From contig JAIVFJ010000068.1 of the NCBI GenBank assembly GCA_025765615.1, positions 62,001 through 126,000 on the forward strand: DNA of 64,000 nucleotides, given 5' to 3'. A model generated the notes under the pieces. It was not told the origin of the DNA and did not search any database. It saw nothing but the letters and a program-made list of their open reading frames with translations. The first letter of the stretch is position 1. Every line of letters begins with the position of its first letter. The translations under genes and the position numbers were made by a program. The stretch comes from Zopfochytrium polystomum (lineage: Eukaryota; Chytridiomycota; Chytridiomycetes; Chytridiales; Chytridiaceae). Below, piece after piece: positions 56,065-64,000 of this stretch.

Positions 56065-56078
56065 TACAAAATTGTGAC
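56064..56078 (+). promoter_or_regulatory. Putative self-complementary primer-binding site (copia-C)
   Basis: ATACAAAATTGTGAC, beginning at the last LTR base, is a perfect 15-nt reverse complement of GTCACAATTTTGTAT inside the LTR. A match this long is very unlikely by chance over so short a region. No obvious tRNA-derived primer site is seen. Confidence 0.55.
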
Positions 56079-56955
56079 CCATCTCAATCATCTGGAGTAT
56101 AAACAACAAGCAGAATCGAGGAAGAACGTGCAGAACGCAGCAACACACTTGAAAAACGAGTAAACAAACAGTGCCACTCACCACCACACATCACCAGCAT
56201 CACTACCTGCAGAACCAACACCTTCAGTTTTTGTACCCCCACCATTTCACCACGTCCACACCACTTTTAACACTGGGGAAGACGTTTTGACGATCGTTTT
56301 TCGCTGCAGCAGCGTTGCAGAGCGTGTAACAGCACTCATCCACAACATCAGCCACCTGATAACGCCGAATTTCGAGAGTTTACGTTTGCAACTTCTTTCA
56401 ATTGCTTCAGGAATCGCTTACCACCACAGGAAAGAGCTACTTCCACTCTATCTATCCACCAAATATCGTGATCTTCGACTGGTTCCTTGCAGAATAACAG
56501 CTGTCCGCGTTTTTACTGTTCAATTAGCACTCAACTCGTCGAAATTGCTGTATTGGAGCTTCCCACCAACACAACTCAGCCAAAACCCGACCAAATCACT
56601 TAAAACCAATTTCTCTGCACTCAGCAACTACTGATCTACGTGGGGCAACTCAGTGATTCTCCAATTTCGTCGTTGGCCTCGTGGGTTATTGAGTTACAAG
56701 CTGCATCTGCAATTTTGGCCCATCTAGTCACTCAATTTCGCTCCACAAACGTGACAAGTCTGTTTTTCTCAACACCAACTCGTTACACACATCACCTATC
56801 CACCTATCCACACCCATACCTTGACCATCAAGTGTCGTGTCACGCTTGTTGAGTCTGCTACTATTCCCTACGAAGGGTTACCACTAAATCAGGGAAATCA
56901 CTGCCTTTCAAATTTCTATTCTCCTGCAAAGCTCTCACACATTTTCCTCACAAGC

Positions 56956-58053
56956 ATGAGCGAGCGTGATCAAATCAAGTATGCTTCCCGTGCATTCCCC
57001 ATCCTCAAAGGCGCAGCAAATTTTGAAGATTGGCTGGACGACCTAATTTCAGAACTATCCAACAAAAGCAATGGTCTCTGCCACTGCGTTGACCCAGACC
57101 GAATTAACGTATTACGCAATGATCAAGTGGACCCCAATGATCCTAATGTCGGCCCAACATGCAGAGTACGCAGGGGGCCCAACCATGGCGAGCATTATGC
57201 ATTTGCACGAGACGGGCGTGAGCCGGTCAAATGTTTCCCAGGGACAGAAGACCAGAACGCATACTGTATCCTTCTCATTCGACGACATGTTGAACCAGAG
57301 CTTCTACCACAGTTCCCCCGACGAGGGCAGATATTTGCCTACACACTGCTTGGAGAAATTGCGATTGCATGTCGAACAACAGATCAAGGATTAGCAAAGG
57401 AAATTATTGATGATTTCGAACGTATAAAAATGGAACCTGCAGAATCATCCGAGTCATTTGCAATGCGCTTCATTACAGCTTACCACAAAGTAGAAAGCTT
57501 TGCAGAAAGTTCATCAGTGGAAATCCGCAGTCGCATCACACCATTTTCCAAAGTTGTGCGAGTCTTCGTATCTGCCCTGAACAACACGCTAATCGATATG
57601 GGTGTTGCCAATACGTTCATGTTTGCAGGGAATCCTATCACTTCTGTTTCATCATTGACTAAACTAATCACCTTATTTAAATCTACCGCCCGCCAAAATA
57701 CATATGATGAGAGGCGGGATCGACTTGCAGCACAACAGGAGCGGGACCTGACAACAGCCATTCCAGAAGTCACTACACCAACAGCAAATGTAATTATTCG
57801 GCCAAAAGTACACTATAGTCAACTCCGCGGTCGTAGCAGTTATCATAAACCTCAGCAGTACCAGCCGTATCCTAATATCCGCCCAACAACCTTGCAGTAC
57901 CAAAACCCTCAGTCCCAACAGTACACACCGCGCCCATATGGTGGTTTTGGCCGAGGCCGAGGAACATGGCGAGGACTAAGTTCACGTGGAACAGCAACAG
58001 GTGGTACCGCAATAGGACGCGGCTCTGGGGGGAGTTGGTACCCTGCACAGTAA
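56956..58053 (+). CDS. Copia-C Gag (to first stop)
   Basis: The Gag frame starts most plausibly at MSERDQIKYASRAFPILKGA (56956), although the frame is open from 56821. The protein has the copia-type capsid region with FEDWLDDLISEL near the start and ESSESFAMRFITAYHKVESF in the middle, then an Arg/Gly-rich C-terminal stretch (GGFGRGRGTWRGLSSRG). A TAA at 58051-58053 falls directly before the zinc knuckle, which follows in the same frame. Gag assembles the particle. The leader before it (56065-56955) has no recognised coding domain. Confidence 0.85.
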   Translation: MSERDQIKYASRAFPILKGAANFEDWLDDLISELSNKSNGLCHCVDPDRINVLRNDQVDPNDPNVGPTCRVRRGPNHGEHYAFARDGREPVKCFPGTEDQNAYCILLIRRHVEPELLPQFPRRGQIFAYTLLGEIAIACRTTDQGLAKEIIDDFERIKMEPAESSESFAMRFITAYHKVESFAESSSVEIRSRITPFSKVVRVFVSALNNTLIDMGVANTFMFAGNPITSVSSLTKLITLFKSTARQNTYDERRDRLAAQQERDLTTAIPEVTTPTANVIIRPKVHYSQLRGRSSYHKPQQYQPYPNIRPTTLQYQNPQSQQYTPRPYGGFGRGRGTWRGLSSRGTATGGTAIGRGSGGSWYPAQ

Positions 58054-58374
58054 CAGTCTTTTGGAGTCCAATGTCATGCATGTGGAGGCTATGGTCATGT
58101 TGCTCGACAGTGTGCCAACACATTTCTTCAGCAATTGCAGCAACAGCAACAGAATCGACCACCAGCAAACCCAAATGCGCTCTTACTCCAGCAACCAAAC
58201 CCTCCACAACAGCAGATACCTGAAAATCAAGCACTTCTGCTACAGAACTGTGATTGGGATGACCAGCAAAGTGAGCAGTATGCTGCAGAACAGCAATTGT
58301 GGATGGAAACGCAACTCCAATCAGAGACCGAACTAGATGAAAGTCAACAGGATTTTTGGATGGCCCGGGAGTAA
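58054..58374 (+). CDS. Gag extension with CCHC knuckle (after in-frame stop)
   Basis: In the gag frame directly after TAA the sequence reads QSFGVQCHACGGYGHVARQC, a CCHC zinc knuckle of spacing 2-4-4. A glutamine-rich stretch follows, then an acidic end ELDESQQDFWMARE, stopping at 58372-58374. The frame has no other lesion, so the TAA is either a recent point mutation (from CAA) or a readthrough site. Confidence 0.7.
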   Translation, partial: QSFGVQCHACGGYGHVARQCANTFLQQLQQQQQNRPPANPNALLLQQPNPPQQQIPENQALLLQNCDWDDQQSEQYAAEQQLWMETQLQSETELDESQQDFWMARE

Positions 58375-58381
58375 TCCGGGC
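58350..58381 (+). promoter_or_regulatory. Putative -1 frameshift signal (copia-C gag-pol)
   Basis: In the gag frame the heptamer G GAT TTT (58350-58356) is followed by a 6-nt spacer and a perfect 6-bp GC stem, GCCCGG (58363-58368) with CCGGGC (58376-58381). The 7-nt loop holds most of the gag stop context (TAA at 58372-58374). The pol frame is exactly -1 and opens only a few codons upstream. Confidence 0.7.
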
Positions 58382-61300
58382 ATTTGCAGTTAACGTCCCT
58401 TCCCTTCCAATTTCTTTTCCTGTACTCATCGACAACGGTTGCAATGTCACAACGCTTCGAGATTTCTCTCTCTTCATTCCCTATAGTTATACTCAGCAGA
58501 AATCTAGCATGCGTATCGCCAAAGAAGGACCTATTCTTACTTGTGAAGGATTCGGCACAGCTCTCATACCACTCGCCAACAACATCACACTTATAATTGA
58601 AGGTGCCCAATATGCTCCAGAATGTCCTGTCAACTTGGTCACTGATCGGGACCTACAACTATGTGGCTTCTTCCATCTTGCACGAGACCTTCAACCTGGT
58701 ACTATTTATCGTAGCAGTCCTGAGGAAGGAGATCCAGCCGTCCTTCAAATGATTCTTAGACATGGTCTCCAATGGTTCCCAACAGCAGCAAACCCCAACT
58801 TCAACTACAGCAAACAATTTATTGCACACTGCGCCAGTAAATTTTACAACCTCTTCAGCTCTGCAGAACCAGTTGATACACTCAGTATACGCACAGCCTT
58901 TCTCAACAGCAAAGCTCCAAACACTCAGCGCATGCATGAACGCCTCGGCCATATCCCTTATGCAAGACTACGAGCAATGAAGGAGCGCTGTACATGTGTT
59001 GACTTTCCTGACATTAAGCTGGACTTACTTGAAGAACCGTGTAAGGCCTGCATTATTGCCAAACAGACTCGTGCTGCTATTCCACATACAGATCCTCCAG
59101 ATAAACTACCAGGCAAACATTTAGCCTTTGATCTAGTGGAAGTCAAACCAAAGTTTCGAGGACAATATGGCTTTGCTCTCATTGCCATTGACTATGCAAG
59201 TAATTATCTCTGGTCGACAAACCTTCGGAGAAAGTCAGAAGCACTACCAGAGGCCATTAAGATCATCCAACAATTGGAGACAGTTAGGGATGTTTGTGTA
59301 AAGGGCGTCCGCTTTGATGGTGGGGAACTGAATTCACTCGCTTTTAACCGTTTCTGTGCATCATGTGGCATCCGCGTCGAAGTCAGTCCACCTCATACAC
59401 CTGAGCTGAATGGGAAAGCAGAGCGAGCAGTTCGAACAGTCATGGATGTCACACGATCTCTTCTAAGACATGCTGGTTCACCATGGTCATGGTGGGGATA
59501 CGCGATTCGACATGCAGTAGATATCATCAATACACTTCCTGTCCTCAGCTGTGGATTACTATCTCCAGTTGAAACGCTTCTTGGATTCCCTCCATGCATC
59601 AGTCAATTCAGAGTTTTTGGCTCAGGATGTTTGTATCATATCACAGCAAAGGAACGTGGACAAACACATCAGTTTAAAAAGCTTGCAGAACGCACCCGAC
59701 CAGCAATTTACATTGGAAACATTGGTCGTTCCATTGCTCGCTTGATTGACATCAGCACGGGTAGAGTAATCACTCATCGATTGGATGACCTTGTGGTTGC
59801 AGAAGACAGTTTCCCTCGCCTCAGCACCTCAGCAGCAGAGGATATTGCTCAGAACCTCGTTCATCAGCTAACACCACTCCTCAGCAAAGATGAACTTACA
59901 TCAACTGAACAAAACATCACCAACCTCCTTCGTGAAGCCAATGTTCGCGTGGATCAATTCCCAGAACCAAGACCAGCAGCGGTAGCTGAACGACAACCTT
60001 CCACAGAACTAGCACCAAACGAACATGAAGTGGTCCAGGTACGGCAGCGAAAGTGAATCGGATAACGATGTACAGCACGAAGTGTTGGAGGTGGCGGCAC
60101 GACAGGATGGACTCCGTGTTACCGCAATTAACGCCACCTCCAGTGGGCCTTACCTACGAGCACTAAAGCCGGGGGACCAATCGGATGAGTGAGGGCGGCG
60201 ACTGGCTCTGTGACTGCAGGTGCACTCTCGGCTGGGAGTGACGTGGGTGGCACAACCGAAGGCCCTGGGCCATACCGACCCTGCGGAGGCTAGTGTGGTG
60301 TGGACCCAAGTCAGAAGGGATGGATGCCTGTTTGGGGAGCCCATTCCGTAAGGAACACCACCAGGGGAGATAGGTCCCTTGGCGCCTGACGTTACGCATG
60401 GGGGAAAATGCGGAAGGCGGACTGTGGAGAGAGGAAGAGAAGGCTCTCTGGCACGGGGTGTCCCAAGCCGCATCGTGCAGAAGGCTCACCTGCCAATGAT
60501 TTTTTTTTTTCTATTTCCCTTTTCTACATCCTAATACTCACAAACACCTCTGTCATTTTACTAACACCACCAAAGCATACCCCTGATGACAAAACAATTG
60601 CTGAAACACCAACTAGAGACCTACCACCTCAAGCGCCACCACCACCAGAGCCTCCACCTACATATGTGCGCAAATCACCATGCAGCCCTATGCGCAGCCC
60701 ATCTCCAAAACATACTCGATCTGGACATCTATATTTAACCAGTGTCAAATGTCCAGACCTGGTAACACGCACTGAGGCCATGAGTGGAAAGTGGTCCAAA
60801 GAGTGGATAGCAGCAGAGCAGACAGAGATTGACGCTCTCAGAATGCTTGCAGCTTTCGAAGTCGTTGATCGACCCAAGAATGTCAATGTGGTGCAGAACA
60901 AATGGGTTTACAAGGTCAAGCTTCGACCAGACGGCAGCATTGAGCGCTTTCGCGCACGACTAGTGGCGAAGGGCTTTACACAGCGTCGTGGCTTTGATTT
61001 CTGGAACACTCACTCTCCTGTTGTTCGCATCAATAGTCTACGATGGCTCCTTGCTATGACAGCCTCAAACAGTTGGGACACAGCTATGGTCGATATTAGC
61101 AATGCCTACCTCAACAGCAAACTTGATGTCCCCATCTACATGGAGCAACCAGATGGCTACTGTTCGGATGGCAAGGTCTGGCTTTTGCACAAAGCTGTCA
61201 ACGGTATCAAGCAAGCGGGGCGTTGTTGGTACCAGGAACTCATTGGTCGTCTCAAGTCTGCCGGCTACCAACAAAGCGCAGCAGATCTGTGCATCCTCTT

Positions 61301-62288
61301 CAAGCGCACAAAGGAACGTATTATTTTCATTGCTATCTATGTCGATGATATTTGTTTCTTTGGGCGCACAGAGGAAATCACCTCTGCCATCACTTTGCTA
61401 AAATCCTTCTACAAGCTCCGCGAACTAGGTCATATCAAGACCGTACTGAATATGGAAGTTCATCAAACACCAACTGGCATCTACTTACATCAACGAGCTT
61501 ACACCAAAGAGTTACTCCAACGCCATGCAGACCTAGTCAATGGAAAGAAGGCAGCAGTAACTGCTCTCCCTAGTCCTCTCACTCTTCAACCTCGAGAAAA
61601 TGATGAACCCACAGCAAATCAACAGCTCTACCAAGCAATCCTTGGTGGCATCAACTATTTAGCAACACACACACGACCAGACTTGGCACCAGCAGTCTCA
61701 TATCTTGGCGCCTGCAGCAAGGACCCAAGCAAACACCACTTGCAGATCCTCATTCGAGTCCTTCAATATATCAATGGTACACGTGAGTATGGTTTGCTTT
61801 ATTCCAACACAGGGTCTGGAATTTTCGGCTACTCGGATGCTGCTCATGGAGTTCATGCTGATGGGAAATCACAACTTGGCTACTTCGTTTTGTTTGGAAA
61901 TACCGCCATCAGCTGGGCATCAACTCGCAGTCCTACAGTTATGCTGTCACCTCAGCAAGCAGAATACATTGCAGTCTCAGAACTAGGACGAGAACTGGAG
62001 GCCATCTCACAACAACACACAGCACTTATGCTCCCATCCCCGATTCCTATTCCAATCTATACTGACAACCAAGGCGTTATCAATTTGAGCTCAAACGATC
62101 TCTACACTAATAGGTCAAAACATATTCTGGTTAAGTATCACTATATCCGGGAACTGGTTAATCGACAAGTGATTCGACTGGAATGGATTCCTGGTGGCAA
62201 GCAACCAGCAGATTATCTTACAAAATCATTACCAGCTGCTTTGGGTACTTACCATCTTAGTCATATTGGTCTTTGTCATGTGCCTTAG
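58356..62288 (+). CDS. Copia-C Pol: protease, integrase, RT, RNase H
   Basis: Entered by -1 frameshift. Protease: VLIDNGCNVTTL (about 58424-58460), with D-N-G where copia proteases usually have D-S-G. Integrase: zinc finger RMHERLGHIPY...CKACIIAKQTR, then catalytic residues in LAFDLVEVK, VRFDGGELNS and PHTPELNGKAERAVR. The first reading block ends at 60056; if GTACGG at 60039 is spliced to the AG at 60574-60575, it joins in frame to the RT block (60576-62288). [42 protein letters not shown] and the catalytic box IYVDDICFF. RNase H: GYSDAAHGVH, PQQAEYIAVSELGRE, YTDNQGVINL, ending HIGLCHVP. No other stop or frameshift is seen. Together these enzymes copy the RNA and integrate the DNA. Confidence 0.88.
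60039..60575 (+). other. Candidate spliceosomal intron between integrase and RT
   Basis: A 537-nt segment with donor CAG|GTACGG, a long pyrimidine tract near 60498-60530, a perfect TACTAAC branch site (60559-60565) and acceptor CACCACCAAAG| at 60575. Both flanking codons are in phase 0 and in the same frame. The middle (60060-60490) is much more GC-rich than the element around it. Confidence 0.65.
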
Positions 62289-62570
62289 TTTCTGTCCCCT
62301 TTCTTTATTTATATTGCATCCTGTTTCTCCTTCTCTTTCTTGCCCTTCTTCTTCTTCTGCATGCTTCTTATATTCCTGCATTCAAGCTTCTTTGCTCTCC
62401 ATCTACAAATTTCATATGGGCATTCTTTTCTTATTGTTCTGCCACCTGGTGGCCAGTCATACCTGTTTATTGCTTTTCCTTAACCAGTGTACAGTTTCCT
62501 TACGTTGCCTATGGCGTAAGGTTTTCCTCCGTGCTGGCCCTTTTGCTCCTGCCCACAGCTTAGGGGGGAG

Positions 62571-62816
62571 TGTTAGATTTTGGGTTTTTGCAGTAAGCAG
62601 TGTGCAGGAGCAACACCTCACACTGTAGTGCATGGGAGCACCAACTGTGAGGAGGATTTGGTGCATTTTTTGTCACCTGGTCTTTGTCACAATTTTGTAT
62701 AAAGCCAAACAGCATACATTGTACAACAGTCTCCCATCTCACCTTCACCATCATAAGAGAGTAGTCCACCAGAGTAGTTCACCACCATCCACAAACAGCA
62801 GCAGTCATTTCTTTCA
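62571..62816 (+). repeat. Copia-C 3' LTR
   Basis: A 246-bp LTR with two differences from the 5' LTR, preceded by the polypurine tract AGGGGGGAG (62562-62570). Confidence 0.92.
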
Positions 62817-62821
62817 GCTAG

Positions 62822-63512
62822 GGACCTCAACTCACACATATTGACTGCTTCAGCTTTTAAACACAGACATACTAACACACTACGCCAGGTCCCACATCGC
62901 AGGAAATTCCACAGCCATACCTGAGTCCTCACCTCAATTGCGTCACTCTGATGAATTATCCTAACCAACTTCTGTGACAAAACACAATGTTCCTCCAAAT
63001 AACCTTAGCCGAGACGTGGGGCATAGCGTTGAGGGCAAGCTGTGTATGGGGGAGTGGTTGCCTCGCCTCATAGGGTGCTGAGGGGAGCGCAGACTAGAAT
63101 CGTGCAGAAGGCTCACCTGTGCAGAGTTTTCTCTTGTGCTTTCTTTTGTGTGCAGGGTATCTTAGAAAATCTGAACTAATTTTCCCTAAAGTTTCTTAAA
63201 GTTAAAACCATCACAAGTAGAGTCTATTTCTCTACAACCACAGAACAAACATAACCATTTAAAATTTGGAATCCACCACAAAGTTCTTACCTTCAGGCGA
63301 AATTCCATCAGAACCAGGTCAGCTGTTGCCACCATCTGACAACTCTGCAAAGTGTACACATTCAGGCCAACTGTGTTTGACAAGCACACCCTGCCCAGAC
63401 CCTTGTATATGTGCAGACAGCCTTTGAAGTTACTGAACAACCCACCAATGTCAACATAATCTGGAACAAATGGGTCTACAAGGTCAAACTTTGTGAAGAC
63501 AGCAGCATTGAG
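62822..63512 (+). pseudogene. Copia element E fragment (integrase-RT junction region)
   Basis: At 63413-63512 the plus strand encodes [20 protein letters not shown] and [13 protein letters not shown], closely matching the RT N-terminus of copia-C (AAFEVVDRPKNVNVVQNKWV and on). Upstream, at about 63104-63121, it carries ATCGTGCAGAAGGCTCACCT, identical to a segment within the candidate intron of copia-C (60474 onward), again followed by a pyrimidine-rich stretch. The first part (62822-63000) is not recognisable. The fragment ends at a junction with gypsy sequence near 63513. Confidence 0.75.
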
Positions 63513-64000
63513 TGTGGGGTCCTTGGAAATAGCATGGGCCCACACACTGTCAGGAAGCAATGAAAGGTGTGTCTTGGATGGTGGGGTGAAACCATCTCCC
63601 CCTTCAGGTGCAAGATCTGTTCTTCTTGACAGGGCATCAGCCACAGTGTTAAGGTGGCCAGGAGAATAGCACAGCTTAAAGTCATACTCAGAGAGCAGTT
63701 CAGCCCACCTGGCATGCCTCTGCTTGAGCAACCTCCTTGCCCTGAAGAAGGTGAGGTTCTTGTGATCAGAATAGACAGAGATGCCTTTAGAACCAGCCAA
63801 GTAGTGTCTCCAGAATTTGAATGCTTCCACAATTGCAAGCAACTCCTTGTCATGGACTGTGTAGTTACACTCAGCACTGTTCAGCTTCCTGGAGTAATAT
63901 GCCACTGGATGCAGAGGAGCAGAGGGGTCTTGAGAGCTTGGCTGGGACAGAACAGCACCAAGGGCATAGTCTGAGGCATCAGTTTCCAAGGTGAAGGGAA
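63513..64000 (-). pseudogene. Ty3/gypsy Pol fragment (RNase H), runs off the window
   Basis: The minus strand encodes a gypsy RNase [17 protein letters not shown] with the first catalytic Asp, [20 protein letters not shown] with the Glu, [20 protein letters not shown], and [20 protein letters not shown]. It continues into [16 protein letters not shown] and [14 protein letters not shown], the same peptide kept in the deleted gypsy element at about 6045-6150 (there LPDSVWAYAISKDP). It therefore belongs to a full-length relative of that element. The fragment is fused to copia-E sequence of opposite orientation near 63513; the rest lies beyond 64000. Confidence 0.85.

Larger units (their letters stand above)
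55819..62816 (+). mobile_element. Ty1/copia element C, nearly intact
   Basis: A 6,998-bp element with 246-bp LTRs (55819-56064 and 62571-62816), starting TGTTAGATTTTGGG and ending TTTCTTTCA, that differ at only two positions (G/C near 56000 and C/T near 56010). The flanks CCTAG and GCTAG are a 4-of-5 match for a target duplication. The body has a ~890-nt leader, gag, a -1 frameshift site, pol in copia order (protease, integrase, RT, RNase H), a candidate intron between integrase and RT, and a polypurine tract AGGGGGGAG just before the 3' LTR. The RT box YVDD and the integrase DDE motif are intact. The one apparent lesion is a stop in gag at 58051. Confidence 0.92.

Noticed and set aside
60240..60300. 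Resemblance of GGCCATACCGACCCTG to the start of 5S rRNA
   Set aside because: Only about 16 nt match; the rest of the 5S secondary structure and internal promoter order are not present.

Overview
The window looks like nuclear DNA of a zoosporic (flagellated) fungus, most likely a chytrid or close relative. The genes have many short spliceosomal introns (mostly about 50-100 nt) and fungal/opisthokont architectures: a Set2 methyltransferase with WW and SRI domains, a fused NADH-type glutamate synthase, calmodulin, Cgr1, and a fungal-type cysteine-rich vWA protein. IFT122, a component of the ciliary IFT-A complex, argues for a motile flagellated stage. The assignment rests on gene content read by eye; I could run no database search.

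Layout. 1-2338: end of a large Cys/His-rich von Willebrand A protein. 2.7-7.8 kb: retrotransposon cluster with a structurally complete, internally deleted Ty3/gypsy chromodomain element (3881-7071). 8.1-14.9 kb: a NIPA-type membrane transporter and SET2. 15.3-19.0 kb: decayed Tc1/mariner elements and LTR debris. 19.4-46.4 kb: a compact housekeeping block with V-ATPase subunit a (-), calmodulin (+), SMC1 (-), CGR1/CCDC86 (+), a three-repeat gelsolin/severin (-), glutamate synthase (-), IFT122 (-) and a multi-membrane-span RING-H2 E3 ligase (-). 47-64 kb: Ty1/copia territory with one old element split by a solo LTR, two further fragments, one nearly intact 7-kb element (55819-62816), and a copia/gypsy chimeric junction running off the right edge.

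The most interesting material is in the retroelements. The copia element at 55.8-62.8 kb combines several expression signals: a putative -1 frameshift site (GGATTTT plus a GC hairpin) joining gag to pol; a candidate 537-nt spliceosomal intron lying between integrase and reverse transcriptase and restoring the reading frame exactly; and a primer-binding site that is a perfect 15-nt complement of its own LTR instead of an evident tRNA site. The gypsy element has identical LTRs and a perfect target duplication, so it moved recently, yet in-frame deletions have removed its reverse transcriptase, most of RNase H and the integrase core. It keeps gag, protease, a textbook CCCAAAC frameshift signal, a chromodomain and a self-complementary (Tf1-like) primer site. 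It therefore looks like a non-autonomous, trans-mobilised element; a fragment of a full-length relative lies at 63.5-64 kb.

The host genes show no functional cluster. They are ordinary single-copy eukaryotic genes packed tightly, with divergent promoters at 22.5-23.1 and 29.0-29.2 kb and convergent 3' ends at 23.9-24.1 and 29.9 kb. Exon boundaries were inferred by eye from GT/AG signals and family conservation, so individual splice sites may be off by a few bases.
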